Source: Rhizobium ecuadorense (lineage in GTDB: Bacteria > Pseudomonadota > Alphaproteobacteria > Rhizobiales > Rhizobiaceae). From it: a DNA stretch of 64,000 nucleotides. Position 1 is the stretch's first letter. Each line of letters opens with the position of its first letter. Below, piece after piece: positions 41,690-49,973 of the stretch. Position numbers and translations under genes: made by a program. The stretch is taken from the NCBI RefSeq assembly GCF_001187535.1, contig NZ_LFIO01000812.1, forward strand, positions 1-64,000. The letters are read 5' to 3'. The notes under the pieces were generated by a model that saw nothing but the letters and a program-made list of their open reading frames with translations, had not been told where the DNA came from and did no database searches.

Positions 41690-43006
41690 TCAGCGATTGA
41701 CGGTTTTCGCAGGAACCGTCAACACGGCCAGCGAACCAATGATCAAGGCAGCTGCCAGCAGATACATGCCGGCGCTGTTGGTGCCGGTGAAGTCCTTCAG
41801 ATAGCCTACCAGAAACGGCCCGAGGAACCCGGCAAGATTGCCGACCGAGTTGATCCAGGCGATGCCGGCCGCAGCGCCGGTGCCGGCAAGAAAAGCTGTC
41901 GGAAGCGACCAGAAGAGCGGCGCGCAACTGATGGCGCCTGCGGCCGCCAGCGAGAGGCAGGCAATCGAGACCGTCGTGCTGGTCGCCAACGTTGCCGCGA
42001 CAAAACCGCCGGCGGCGATGACGGCCGGGACGACGAGGTGCCAGCGGCGTTCACGCATCCGGTCGGCAGAGCGTCCGAGCGCCAGCATGGCGATGAAGGT
42101 GCAGATATAGGGGATCGCGGAAATCAGGCCGATATTGAGGTTTCCGCTGACGCCTGAGGCTTTCACGATCGAAGGCATCCAGAAATTCAGGCCGTATTGC
42201 CCGAGCACGAAGCAGAAATAGATCAGGCACATCAGCCAGACGCGGCGGTCGCTCAGCGTTGCGGCAATGCTGTGCGGGCTTGAGGCCTTGGCCCGGTTCT
42301 CCGCTTCGATATTGGCCGCGAGCACGCGCTTTTCCTCATCGTTCAGCCATTTCGCGTCTTCGATCGTATCATCAAGATAGAAGAAGGTCGCGATGCCGAA
42401 AAGAATGGCCGGAATGGCTTCGATCAGGAACATCCATTGCCAGCCGGAAAGTCCGTGCGTGCCGTGGAAACTGTCCATCAGGAGGCCCGAAAGCGGATTG
42501 CCGAAAATCGCCGATATCGGGATCGCGGACATGAAGGTGGTGATGATCCTGGCGCGGCGACCGGCCGGATACCACGCTGTGAGGTAGAGAATGATGCCGG
42601 GAAAAAATCCGGCTTCGGCAACACCCAGCAGGAAACGCAGCACATAGAAGACGGTTTCCGACGAGGTGAACATGAAGGCGGCGGAAATGATGCCCCAGGT
42701 GACCATGATGCGGGCGATCCACATCCGCGCGCCAACCCTGTTCATGATGACATTGCTCGGCACCTCGAACAGAAAATAACCGATAAAGAAAATGCCTGCG
42801 CCGATGCCATAGGCAGCTTCGGAGAGGCCGAGCTCGCTCGACATCTGCAGCTTGGCGAAGCCGACATTGACGCGATCGAGATAGGCGACCACGTAGCACA
42901 ACATCAAAAATGGCACGATGCGCCAGAACACCTTGGCATAGGCGCGGTCTTCCGCCGTCTGGGCGGGATGGGCGCCAACGGGCGGCGCTTGCGTCTGCAG
43001 AGTCAT
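41690..43006 (-). CDS. MFS transporter of the anion:cation symporter family, probable sugar-acid carrier
   Basis: 438 residues with twelve hydrophobic helices. The opening RIVPFLMLCYVVAYLDRVNVGFAKLQM and FFIGYFLFEVPSNVIMNRVGARMW identify the ACS family (phthalate, tartrate, glucarate and galactonate carriers). A long central loop lies between helices 6 and 7. GGAGGAG precedes the ATG at 43004-43006. It is divergent from the lacI-type gene, and three operators lie between the two starts, 66 to 134 bases from its start. Import of threonate, erythronate or tartrate is the likely role, from the surrounding otn and tartrate genes. Confidence 0.9.
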   Translation of the reverse strand: MTLQTQAPPVGAHPAQTAEDRAYAKVFWRIVPFLMLCYVVAYLDRVNVGFAKLQMSSELGLSEAAYGIGAGIFFIGYFLFEVPSNVIMNRVGARMWIARIMVTWGIISAAFMFTSSETVFYVLRFLLGVAEAGFFPGIILYLTAWYPAGRRARIITTFMSAIPISAIFGNPLSGLLMDSFHGTHGLSGWQWMFLIEAIPAILFGIATFFYLDDTIEDAKWLNDEEKRVLAANIEAENRAKASSPHSIAATLSDRRVWLMCLIYFCFVLGQYGLNFWMPSIVKASGVSGNLNIGLISAIPYICTFIAMLALGRSADRMRERRWHLVVPAVIAAGGFVAATLATSTTVSIACLSLAAAGAISCAPLFWSLPTAFLAGTGAAAGIAWINSVGNLAGFLGPFLVGYLKDFTGTNSAGMYLLAAALIIGSLAVLTVPAKTVNR

Positions 43007-43071
43007 GATTTTCTCCTCCAATTGTTGCCGCGGTCTCCTGTCGGTCCTCCCGCAGCACGCCAAGCCATTTT

Positions 43072-43139
43072 TGGCAGCGCTGCCATTTTCATTAATCTAT
43101 TTTGGCAGCGCTGCCAACATCAAATTGGTAGCGCTGCCA
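43072..43139. promoter_or_regulatory. Three clustered LacI-type operators in a divergent promoter
   Basis: The 14-bp palindrome TGGCAGCGCTGCCA occurs perfectly at 43072-43085 and 43103-43116, and with one change (T for C at position 4) at 43126-43139. Centre-to-centre distances are 31 and 23 bases, that is about three and a little over two helical turns. The central CG step is typical of LacI-family sites. They separate the MFS gene from the LacI-type gene. Confidence 0.85.
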
Positions 43140-43173
43140 AAAAATCCTTGCTTCTTGGCGGGAGCAGTGAAAA

Positions 43174-44244
43174 ATGGTGGCAGCGCGGCGGTTGCCGGCG
43201 GAGATGCCGGCAGCCATCCCCAAAGAGCTTGGGTTCAAACATACGATGGATTTCAAACAGCAGGTGACGGTAACGCTTGCCGAGGTCGCGGAAGCGGCCG
43301 GTGTCGGTGAGAGCACGGTATCGCGCGTGCTGCGCAATCACGGCTCGTTTTCCGGCAAGACGCGGGAGCGGGTGATGGCTGCCGTCGAGCGGTTGGGCTA
43401 TGTGCCGAACCGGATCGCCGGGACGCTGGCCTCCACCGGTTCGCGTCTCGTTGCCTTCGTCATTCCCTCGCTCTCCAACATCGTCTTCCCCGATGTGCTG
43501 CGCGGCGCCAGCGCCGTCCTGGAGGAAAACCGGTATCAGGCGGTGTTCTCCGTCACCGACTATGATCCGGGCAAGGAGGAAGCGCTCGCTGCTGCGATGC
43601 TCGCCTGGCGGCCGGCGGCGGTCATGTTGGCGGGATACGAGCATACCGAGGGGACGGTGAAGATGCTGCGCGCCAGCGGATGCCGGGTCTTGGAACTGCT
43701 CGATCTCGACGGCGATGCGCTCGATATCGCGGTCGGCTTCTCGAACCGCGCGGCCGGGCGGGAGAGCGCTGCCTTCCTGCTCAAGCGAGGCTATCGCCGG
43801 ATCGGCTATGTCGGTCACGATCTCAACCGTGATACCCGCGCCGGCAAGCGGTTTTCCAGCTTTTGCGAAACGCTGGCGGCCGGTGGCGCCCCTCTCGTCG
43901 CGCGCGAAATTCTCGCCGGCGCTTCATCCGTGGAAAACGGCCGGCTGGGGCTGGAGCGGCTGCTTGCCCGGACGAGGGATCTCGATGCCGTCTATTTTTC
44001 CAACGACGATATGGCGCTGGGCGGCTATTTTCACTGTCTGGCCGAGGGGATCGCTATCCCCTCGAGGCTTGCCATTTTCGGCTATAACGGCCTCGATATC
44101 GGCCGGGCAATGCCGCAGCCCTTGTCGACCATACGAACGCCGCGTGTGGCGACCGGACAGATCGCCGCGCAACTGGTCGTGGCCGACGCCCCGCCCCAGG
44201 CCGTCGATCTCGGTTTTGAACTGATCGACGGGGCAACCGCGTAA
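43174..44244 (+). CDS. LacI-family transcriptional regulator of sugar-acid use
   Basis: 356 residues as annotated from the ATG at 43174 (GGGAG upstream); an ATG at 43246 would start directly at the DNA-binding head. The head reads VTLAEVAEAAGVGESTVSRVLRN, with the hinge RVMAAVERLGYVPNRIAGTLAS, followed by a periplasmic-binding-protein-like effector domain (VIPSLSNIVFPDVLRGA, IGYVGHDLNRDTRAGKRF, VYFSNDDMALGG). The GntR-type LacI subgroup used for gluconate-like acids is similar. Three operators lie directly upstream, so it is probably self-regulating and controls the MFS gene, the otnC gene 14 bases downstream, and perhaps the ltnD operon. Confidence 0.9.
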   Translation: MVAARRLPAEMPAAIPKELGFKHTMDFKQQVTVTLAEVAEAAGVGESTVSRVLRNHGSFSGKTRERVMAAVERLGYVPNRIAGTLASTGSRLVAFVIPSLSNIVFPDVLRGASAVLEENRYQAVFSVTDYDPGKEEALAAAMLAWRPAAVMLAGYEHTEGTVKMLRASGCRVLELLDLDGDALDIAVGFSNRAAGRESAAFLLKRGYRRIGYVGHDLNRDTRAGKRFSSFCETLAAGGAPLVAREILAGASSVENGRLGLERLLARTRDLDAVYFSNDDMALGGYFHCLAEGIAIPSRLAIFGYNGLDIGRAMPQPLSTIRTPRVATGQIAAQLVVADAPPQAVDLGFELIDGATA

Positions 44245-44258
44245 TTGGAGGAAATGTC

Positions 44259-44927
44259 ATGTCCGACGCGCGCCAGCGTGAAGAAATCTGCCGATACGGC
44301 CGCTCGTTGTTCGAGCGCGGGCTGACGCCCGGTTCGTCGGGCAACATATCGTTGCGGCTGGAAGACGGCGGTTGGCTGGTTACGCCGACCAACGCGTCGC
44401 TCGGTTTTCTCGATCCGGCCCGGATCTCCAGGCTCGATGCCGAAGGCCGGCTGCTCTCCGGCGACAAGCCGACCAAGGAAATTCCGCTGCACGCGGCCCT
44501 CTACGATACGCGCGGCAGCGCCCGCGCCATCGTTCATCTTCATTCCACCCATGCGGTGGCGCTGACCATGCTGCCGGAGATCGATCCGCGCGCCGCCCTG
44601 CCGCCGATGACGCCCTATTATCTGATGCGCGCCGGCGAAACCGCTCTGGTGCCCTATTACCGTCCCGGCGATCCTGATGTGGCCGACGCCATCCGCGGAC
44701 TGGCGGGCAAGTATTCGTCGGTGCTTCTGGCCAACCACGGACCTGTCGTTGCCGGCGACAGCCTTGAGGCGGCGGTCTTTGCCACCGAAGAGCTGGAGGA
44801 AACGGCAAAGCTGTATCTACTGTTACGCAACCTCAATCCCCGTTACCTCAGCCCGGGACAGGTGGCCGATCTGGTCAATACGTTCGGCCTCGACCTTCCA
44901 TCGCATCACGATCACGACGATCATTGA
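44259..44927 (+). CDS. otnC: 3-oxo-tetronate 4-phosphate decarboxylase (class II aldolase family)
   Basis: 222 residues of the AraD/FucA fold. The phosphate-binding TPGSSGNISLRL is at residues 23-34, TPTNASLGFLDP follows, and the metal-ligand histidines lie in VHLHSTHAVALT and ANHGPVVAG. OtnC decarboxylates 3-oxo-tetronate 4-phosphate to dihydroxyacetone phosphate, the last step of threonate/erythronate use. It follows the LacI-type gene by 14 bases with a strong GGAGG site. The last seven residues are HHDHDDH, an unusual His/Asp tail that might bind a metal. It is separated from ltnD-otnI-otnK by the regulator and transporter. Confidence 0.9.
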   Translation: MSDARQREEICRYGRSLFERGLTPGSSGNISLRLEDGGWLVTPTNASLGFLDPARISRLDAEGRLLSGDKPTKEIPLHAALYDTRGSARAIVHLHSTHAVALTMLPEIDPRAALPPMTPYYLMRAGETALVPYYRPGDPDVADAIRGLAGKYSSVLLANHGPVVAGDSLEAAVFATEELEETAKLYLLLRNLNPRYLSPGQVADLVNTFGLDLPSHHDHDDH

Positions 44928-44992
44928 ACGGCCAAAACAGGTTCAGATTTAGGTCGGGCGGCCAAACCCGCTTACCCGCGTCGGTATTTGCT

Positions 44993-46036
44993 CTAGTCGA
45001 GCGCCGATAGCACCGATGCCGTGATCGCCTCCGTCTTGTCCCTGCCGGGACTTGCACCGATGCCGCGTGCCGTCGTCGCCTCGATTGCGGCCATCACCTT
45101 TCCGGCTGCAGCCGCTTCTCCCAGATGCTGCAGCATCATTGCGCCCGACCAGATGGCGGCGATCGGGTTGGCGATACCAAGATTGGCGATATCCGGCGCC
45201 GAGCCGTGCACCGGCTCGAACATCGACGGTGCCGAGCGATCCGGGTTGATATTGGCGGAGGCTGCAAAGCCGAGCCCGCCCTGGATGGCGGCGCCAAGGT
45301 CTGTCAGGATGTCGCCGAACAGGTTGGACGCGACGACCACATCGAGGCTCTCCGGCGCCATGACCATGCGGGCGGCCATGGCGTCGATATGGTAACTGGT
45401 CACCTCGACATCGGGATAGTCCTGGGAAAGCCTCTGGGTGATCTCATCCCAGAAAACCATTGAGTATCTTTGCGCGTTGGACTTTGTCACCGAGGCAAGC
45501 TTGCCGCGTCGCGCCCGCGCTTGTTCGAAACCGAAACGCAGGATGCGCTCGACCCCCTTGAGAGTGAAGATCGAGGTCTCAACAGCCACCTCGCTGTCGG
45601 TCCCCTGGTGGACGCGGCCGCCGGCGCCGGAATATTCGCCTTCGGTATTTTCACGGATACAGAGGATGTCGAAGTTCTCCGACCGCAACGGTCCCTGCAC
45701 ACCCGGCAGCAGCCGGTGCGGGCGGATATTGGCATATTGCACGAAAGCCTTGCGGATCGGCAGCAGAAGTCCGTGCAGCGACACGGAATCGGGCACTTTA
45801 CGAGGCCATCCGACGGCGCCGAGCAGAATGGCATCGAAGGAGCGCAGTATTTCGATGCCGTTGCCGGGCATCATGCTGCCGTTCTCCAGATAGTAGTCGC
45901 AGGACCAGGGATAGCTTGTCGTCGCAAGCGAGAATCCGTTTCGCGCAGCCGCTTTTTCGAGCACGGCCTTGGCTGCCTCAGTTACATCGCGGCCGATGCC
46001 GTCTCCTGGCAGTAGGGCAATCTTGTAGGTCTTCAT
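44993..46036 (-). CDS. Tartrate/D-malate dehydrogenase-type decarboxylating dehydrogenase
   Basis: 347 residues from the ATG at 46034-46036 (AGGACC upstream). It belongs to the isocitrate/isopropylmalate dehydrogenase superfamily: LLPGDGIGRDVT at residues 7-18, the substrate arginines and loop in LLLPIRKAFVQYANIRP, IRENTEGEYSGAGGRVHQG, the catalytic SNLFGDILTDLGAAIQGGLG, and EPVHGSAPDIA for NAD binding. The VHQG form matches tartrate dehydrogenases (TtuC) and D-malate dehydrogenases (DmlA). Together with the otn genes it extends the set of C4 acids the region can use. It is convergent with otnC and has no clear terminator between. Confidence 0.85.
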   Translation of the reverse strand: MKTYKIALLPGDGIGRDVTEAAKAVLEKAAARNGFSLATTSYPWSCDYYLENGSMMPGNGIEILRSFDAILLGAVGWPRKVPDSVSLHGLLLPIRKAFVQYANIRPHRLLPGVQGPLRSENFDILCIRENTEGEYSGAGGRVHQGTDSEVAVETSIFTLKGVERILRFGFEQARARRGKLASVTKSNAQRYSMVFWDEITQRLSQDYPDVEVTSYHIDAMAARMVMAPESLDVVVASNLFGDILTDLGAAIQGGLGFAASANINPDRSAPSMFEPVHGSAPDIANLGIANPIAAIWSGAMMLQHLGEAAAAGKVMAAIEATTARGIGASPGRDKTEAITASVLSALD

Positions 46037-46218
46037 GGCAGGTCCTCTCACAGGCTGATCAGCACATTCCTGCTCTGCGGGTTGCGCCGTGCGGCAATGA
46101 CTGTAGAGGGAGGCTCAGGCTTTATTTGCCGAAAGCGGCCGGGATTTGGTCGATTGTTGTGTTTGCACCGGCATCACCGGTGAATTCTATCGAACGATCT
46201 CGCCAGCGTCTCTTGAAA

Positions 46219-46239
46219 ATATATCGTAATACGATATAT
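46219..46239. promoter_or_regulatory. AT-rich 21-bp palindrome upstream of a small gene
   Basis: ATATATCGTA (46219-46228) and TACGATATAT (46230-46239) form a perfect 10-bp inverted repeat with a single central base, 34 bases before the small gene at 46273. A 14-of-15 match to its left half occurs at 47039-47053. It has the form of an operator; the regulator is not known. Confidence 0.6.
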
Positions 46240-46272
46240 ATGAGTGGCCCCGATTGTTGAGGAGTGAGCTTG

Positions 46273-46494
46273 ATGGAAAGCCGATTGCATCCCTCATTGT
46301 ACCGCCCCACGCCCTATCCTGCTGATGAGGCGTTTGAAAATCTCAGGCAGAGGCTTGATGCCTTGCTTGACAGTGGAGAAGCAGGCCGGTGGGAGCTTTT
46401 GCGAACGGAGTGGCGGTATGATGTGGCGCTGCTTACGAATGATTTTCGTCGTTGGATGCAGCATCTTGACAGCGGCTTCTATGCCGCCAAATAG
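46273..46494 (+). CDS. Small protein of unknown function
   Basis: 73 residues from the ATG at 46273; GAGGAG lies 8 bases upstream, and an in-frame GTG at 46264 overlaps that site. The protein is hydrophilic, has several Trp/Tyr/Phe residues and a charged helix (NLRQRLDALLDSGEAGRWELL) in the middle. I do not recognise a family. The good ribosome site and the palindromic site upstream support a regulated gene. It is convergent with the small membrane protein at 46557. Confidence 0.6.
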   Translation: MESRLHPSLYRPTPYPADEAFENLRQRLDALLDSGEAGRWELLRTEWRYDVALLTNDFRRWMQHLDSGFYAAK

Positions 46495-46556
46495 ACGAGT
46501 GTTCGATCATCTCCGAGCGGCGCACGCGGCGCCGCTGTCTGGGAAAGCCGGATGGC

Positions 46557-46868
46557 TCAGTTGATCGAACGCAGGCCGAGATAGACCGCCAGGCTGATGG
46601 CGGAGAGGGCGATGGTCAGCTTGGGCCTGGCATCGTCGAACATGGCCGCCAGTAGCAGGCCGAGCATCAGAATGGCGGATATTGCCCACAGATTCTGATC
46701 GGAGACCGTAAAAGCCAGCGTCCCCAGAAAAACGGCGCTCGCGACGACGGTCACGGGCGCGGACTTCTCGGCGAGATCGCCGCCCGGGAGATACGGCAGG
46801 AGAAAGCGCCGCATGCTCAAGCCGGAAGCCATGCTGAGAAGAAGACAGGTCAAGACAAGATGCACCAT
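46557..46868 (-). CDS. Small membrane protein of unknown function
   Basis: 103 residues from the ATG at 46866-46868, with four hydrophobic segments (LVLTCLLLSMASGL, VTVVASAVFLGTLAFTV, WAISAILMLGLLLAAM, IALSAISLAVYLGL). The frame extends further upstream, to at least 46961 and 47048, through a stretch with five cysteines (CGACSWHGVCICKPIC). That extension could be a metal-binding N-terminus, but it has no better start, so the short form is given. It lies back to back with a LysR gene, with the AT-rich half-site between. No function can be given. Confidence 0.5.
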   Translation of the reverse strand: MVHLVLTCLLLSMASGLSMRRFLLPYLPGGDLAEKSAPVTVVASAVFLGTLAFTVSDQNLWAISAILMLGLLLAAMFDDARPKLTIALSAISLAVYLGLRSIN

Positions 46869-47038
46869 GAGGTCGTCGCCGATCGATCTGCAGATGGGTT
46901 TGCAGATGCAAACCCCGTGCCAGCTGCAAGCGCCGCAATTCTTGTGGAGTGGCGGTAACATCGGGCTCGCATGGCTATTTCCTCGGCGTCGCGTTGTTTT
47001 TTTCGGCAGCTGTTTCCTCTTTGCTTGCCTGGGCAAAT

Positions 47039-47053
47039 TATATCGCAATACGA
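47039..47053. promoter_or_regulatory. Second copy of the AT-rich operator half, upstream of a LysR gene
   Basis: TATATCGCAATACGA matches 46220-46234 (TATATCGTAATACGA) at 14 of 15 positions. It lies between the membrane-protein gene and the LysR gene. Two such sites 820 bases apart suggest one regulator for the small genes here. Confidence 0.45.
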
Positions 47054-47123
47054 CTTGAGTGGTGGCGATGATTTTTGTATGGAGAATGATCTTTCTCCAT
47101 AATTCCCGAAACGAGATCTTTCA

Positions 47124-48026
47124 TTGGACCTTTCGTCGCTCGAGATATTCCTCGCTGTCGCCGGCGAGCGCAGCGTTACCAAGGCTGCCAAGGCCGTCGG
47201 GCGGGTGCCGTCGAATGTGACGACGCGCATCCGGCAGCTGGAGGGCGACCTTGGTGTTTCCCTCTTCAGCCGTGACGGCAAGAAAATGACATTGACACGG
47301 GAGGGCGAGACGTTCCTGACCTACGCCAACCGGCTGACGGCGCTCGCGCTCGAAGCGCGCCAGGCTGTACGGCCTCTCGCCCCGTCTGGAACATTGCGCG
47401 TCGGCACGATGGAAAGCACGGCGGCGAGCCGGCTGCCGGCGGCGCTGACGCAATTCAACTGGATGTGGCCTGACGTGTCGCTTCATCTGACGATGGGCGC
47501 ATCCCGCGACCTCGCCCGCGCCGTTGTGGCCGATATGCTGGACTGCGCGCTGATTGCCTGCCCGCCGAAGACGATGCGCGGGGAAGACGCGGGTTTCGAG
47601 GCTGAGCTCAAGGCACTGGAGATGGAGCCGGTCTTTGTTGAAGACCTGTTGATCGTACTGCCATCCGGGCATCCCGCGGTCAAATCCGCCGCCGATCTGC
47701 GTGTCGGGTCGATTGCCGCTTTGGAACCCGGCTGCACCTATCGCCGGATCGCCGAAAACTGGGCGCGCAAATCGAGTATCCTGCCGACGAGCGAACATGG
47801 CTCCTACCATGCGATCCTGGCGAGTGTGGCGACCGGCAACACCGCCGGTGTGATGCCGAGATCCGTGCTCGACCTGATGCCCTGGCCGACATCCGTCCAG
47901 ACCCATCAGCTGGGGCTCGTGGAGACGCTCCTGGTCTACCGCAAGAACGATCGCCCCCGCGCTTTCGACGCATTCCACGAAGTTCTCAGCGCGACAAAAG
48001 GCAGAGATGTCAGGCTGACAAACTAG
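47124..48026 (+). CDS. LysR-family transcriptional regulator (TTG start)
   Basis: 300 residues. The only start that fits the family N-terminus (DLSSLEIFLAVAGERSVTKAAKAVG) is a TTG at 47124. The helix-turn-helix region reads SVTKAAKAVGRVPSNVTTRIRQLEG, with an arginine-valine-proline sequence in place of the more usual VSQPAVS. The effector domain begins GTLRVGTMEST and resembles the YnfL/PA-type regulators of multidrug or nitrogen genes. A TTG start usually lowers translation. The next gene downstream is the HPP-CBS protein, in the same direction after 58 bases, a possible target or operon partner. Confidence 0.85.
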   Translation: MDLSSLEIFLAVAGERSVTKAAKAVGRVPSNVTTRIRQLEGDLGVSLFSRDGKKMTLTREGETFLTYANRLTALALEARQAVRPLAPSGTLRVGTMESTAASRLPAALTQFNWMWPDVSLHLTMGASRDLARAVVADMLDCALIACPPKTMRGEDAGFEAELKALEMEPVFVEDLLIVLPSGHPAVKSAADLRVGSIAALEPGCTYRRIAENWARKSSILPTSEHGSYHAILASVATGNTAGVMPRSVLDLMPWPTSVQTHQLGLVETLLVYRKNDRPRAFDAFHEVLSATKGRDVRLTN

Positions 48027-48084
48027 CTCGCCCATCTTGCTCCCTTAACCCGCCAGATAATCCTCGCTTCAAATTGGTCTTCTC

Positions 48085-49215
48085 ATGCAATCTCCCGTTT
48101 CCCCGAAGGTGGGACCGAGCCGCTTCCGCCGCTTTCGGTTGTTTTCACCGATCCTGGCCGGCGCGACCTTGCGAGAGCGGCTGATCGCATGTCTCGGCGC
48201 TTTGCTGGCCATCGGCCTCACCGGCGTCATCAGTGGCTATCTGTTCGGGCAGGGGCCGCATCTTCCCCTGATCGTCGCGCCGATGGGGGCATCCGCGGTG
48301 CTGCTTTTCGCTGTGCCTTCAAGCCCGCTTGCCCAGCCTTGGTCGATCATCGGCGGCAATACCATTTCCGCCCTGATGGGAATCATCGCTGCCTATTTCA
48401 TCCGCGATCCGATCATCGCGACCGGCGTCGGTGTGTCGCTTGCCATCGGCGCCATGTCTTTCACTCGATGCCTTCATCCGCCGGGAGGCGCGGCGGCGCT
48501 GACCGCCGTGCTCGGCGGTCCTGTCGTTGCCGGCTGGGGTTTCCTCTTTCCCTTCGTGCCCGTCGCCTTGAACTCCTGCATCCTCGTCGGCCTTGGGCTG
48601 CTGTTCCACAAGCTTTCCAAGCGGAATTATCCGCACGTCGTTCCAAAACCGGCGGAGAACAACCATCAGACGATCGACCTGCCATCGGCCGTGCGGGTGG
48701 GCTTTCGCGACGAGGATGTCGATGCCGCCCTCGCCGCGCTCGACGAAACCTTCGATATCGATCGCGCCGACCTCGGCCGGCTGCTGCAGCAGGTCGAGTT
48801 GCAGGCGGCGATCCGCTCAAACGGCAAGATCAGCTGTGCCGATATCATGTCGCGCGACGTGATCGCCGTCGGCGAAGCTGCAGAACCGGATGTCGCCCGG
48901 CACCTGCTTTTGAAGCATAATATCCGGACGCTGCCGGTGAAGGATCCGGAGGGTCGCCTGATCGGCACCGTCGGCTTGCGGGAATTGTCGACGAGCACCG
49001 ATAGGATCGCGCATGCGATCTCGAAACCGGCCGTGGCGAGGCCTTCAGATCCGGCCCTGTCGCTGCTGCCCGTCCTGACGGACGGATGCACGCATGCCGT
49101 CATCATCGTCGATGACGACTACAGGATCCTCGGCCTGATATCGCAGACCGATCTCCTGAGCGCAGTGGCGCGGCTGCTGCCGAACGACAGCGCCCCGATC
49201 TCGGCCGTGGCCTGA
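48085..49215 (+). CDS. HPP-family membrane protein with C-terminal CBS pair
   Basis: 376 residues. The membrane half (about 30-180) has four or five helices and the diagnostic patterns APMGASAVLLFAVPSSPLAQP and CLHPPGGAAALTAVLGG, the HPP motif that names the family. Residues 230-370 hold two CBS modules (SCADIMSRDVIAVGEAAEPD ... LPVKDPEGRLIGTVGLREL, and HAVIIVDDDYRILGLISQTDLL), which usually bind adenosyl ligands. HPP proteins in some bacteria and plastids are linked to nitrite transport; for this CBS-fused form the substrate is unknown. It follows a LysR gene and precedes a DUF6522 gene. Confidence 0.9.
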   Translation: MQSPVSPKVGPSRFRRFRLFSPILAGATLRERLIACLGALLAIGLTGVISGYLFGQGPHLPLIVAPMGASAVLLFAVPSSPLAQPWSIIGGNTISALMGIIAAYFIRDPIIATGVGVSLAIGAMSFTRCLHPPGGAAALTAVLGGPVVAGWGFLFPFVPVALNSCILVGLGLLFHKLSKRNYPHVVPKPAENNHQTIDLPSAVRVGFRDEDVDAALAALDETFDIDRADLGRLLQQVELQAAIRSNGKISCADIMSRDVIAVGEAAEPDVARHLLLKHNIRTLPVKDPEGRLIGTVGLRELSTSTDRIAHAISKPAVARPSDPALSLLPVLTDGCTHAVIIVDDDYRILGLISQTDLLSAVARLLPNDSAPISAVA

Positions 49216-49255
49216 GCGGTACTCGTAGATTGTCAAGCAGGGGGAGAATGAGCCG

Positions 49256-49534
49256 GTGTTGATCGAGCGCGATCCGAGTGGGGATTTTATCCTGGATTCA
49301 TCCGAACTCGCGGAACGGTTCGGACTGTCGCAGGCCGATCTGCGCCGCCACATGCGGCATGGCTCCCTCGTCAGCTCCGTGGAAATCGGCACCGCTGGAC
49401 ACGAGGGCACCAAGCGGGTGTCGCTTCGGCTCGGCAACAGGCTTTGGCGCGCGGTGCTGAATGATGCGAATGAGGTACAGCACGAGCAGATGATCGTGCT
49501 TCGGGGAAAATCATCCGGCCGAAACCCCGACTGA
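49256..49534 (+). CDS. DUF6522-family small protein
   Basis: 92 residues from a GTG at 49256; GGGGGAGA lies 8 bases upstream, and the ATG at 49249 leads straight to a stop. The sequence FILDSSELAERFGLSQADLRRHMRHG and the beta-rich EGTKRVSLRLGNRLWRAV pattern are those of the DUF6522 family of small proteins, which often occur beside respiratory or nitrogen-oxide genes. The first half resembles a helix-turn-helix (LAERFGLSQADLRRHM). Function is unknown. It follows the HPP-CBS gene by 40 bases and is likely co-transcribed. Confidence 0.72.
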   Translation: MLIERDPSGDFILDSSELAERFGLSQADLRRHMRHGSLVSSVEIGTAGHEGTKRVSLRLGNRLWRAVLNDANEVQHEQMIVLRGKSSGRNPD

Positions 49535-49535
49535 C

Positions 49536-49968
49536 GGCGACCTCGGCCTCGCCGCAGGTCCGAAGCTGATCCGGCACATCAAGGATTGCGACCTTCTGAT
49601 CGATCGGCGGCTTTTGCGGGCGACGGGTGTTTCCTGATGAACGGGCAGGAGCTCGCGACCGCGATGCAGACGCGCGGGTGATCTTCCTCGTCATCAACAA
49701 CGGCATTTACGGCACGATCCGTATGCATCAGGAGCGCAGCTATCCCGGCCGCGTTTCCGGCACCCGACTGACGAACCCGGATTTTGCGTCGTTGGCGCGA
49801 TCCTATGGCCTGCATGGCGAGACCGTTGATGAGATCGAGGATTTCGTCGGCGCCTTCGAACGCTGCGAGGCATTAGGTAAGCCGGCTCTTATCGAAATCC
49901 GGATCGACCCGGAAACGCTGACGCCGAAAACGAGCCTGAGCCAAATTCGCGACCAGGCTATCGCATAG
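49536..49968 (+). pseudogene. Decayed acetolactate-synthase-type thiamine-diphosphate enzyme
   Basis: Three pieces in three frames match one TPP-enzyme. The first (49536 to about 49601) reads GDLGLAAGPKLIRHIKDCDL, from the middle domain. The second (about 49628-49672) reads CFLMNGQELATAMQ, normally the end of the TPP-binding GDGDFLMNGQE motif. The third (about 49672-49968) reads VIFLVINNGIYGTIRMHQE and continues through GKPALIEIRIDPE to a C-terminus. Between pieces one and two some 150-200 residues are missing, including the metal-binding aspartate. The gene is clearly inactive, and its first half lies nowhere in the window. Confidence 0.75.
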
Positions 49969-49973
49969 GTAAA

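Noticed and set aside
44928..44992. Possible terminator between otnC and the tartrate-type dehydrogenase
   Set aside because: Only short, interrupted complementarity is seen; no convincing stem.
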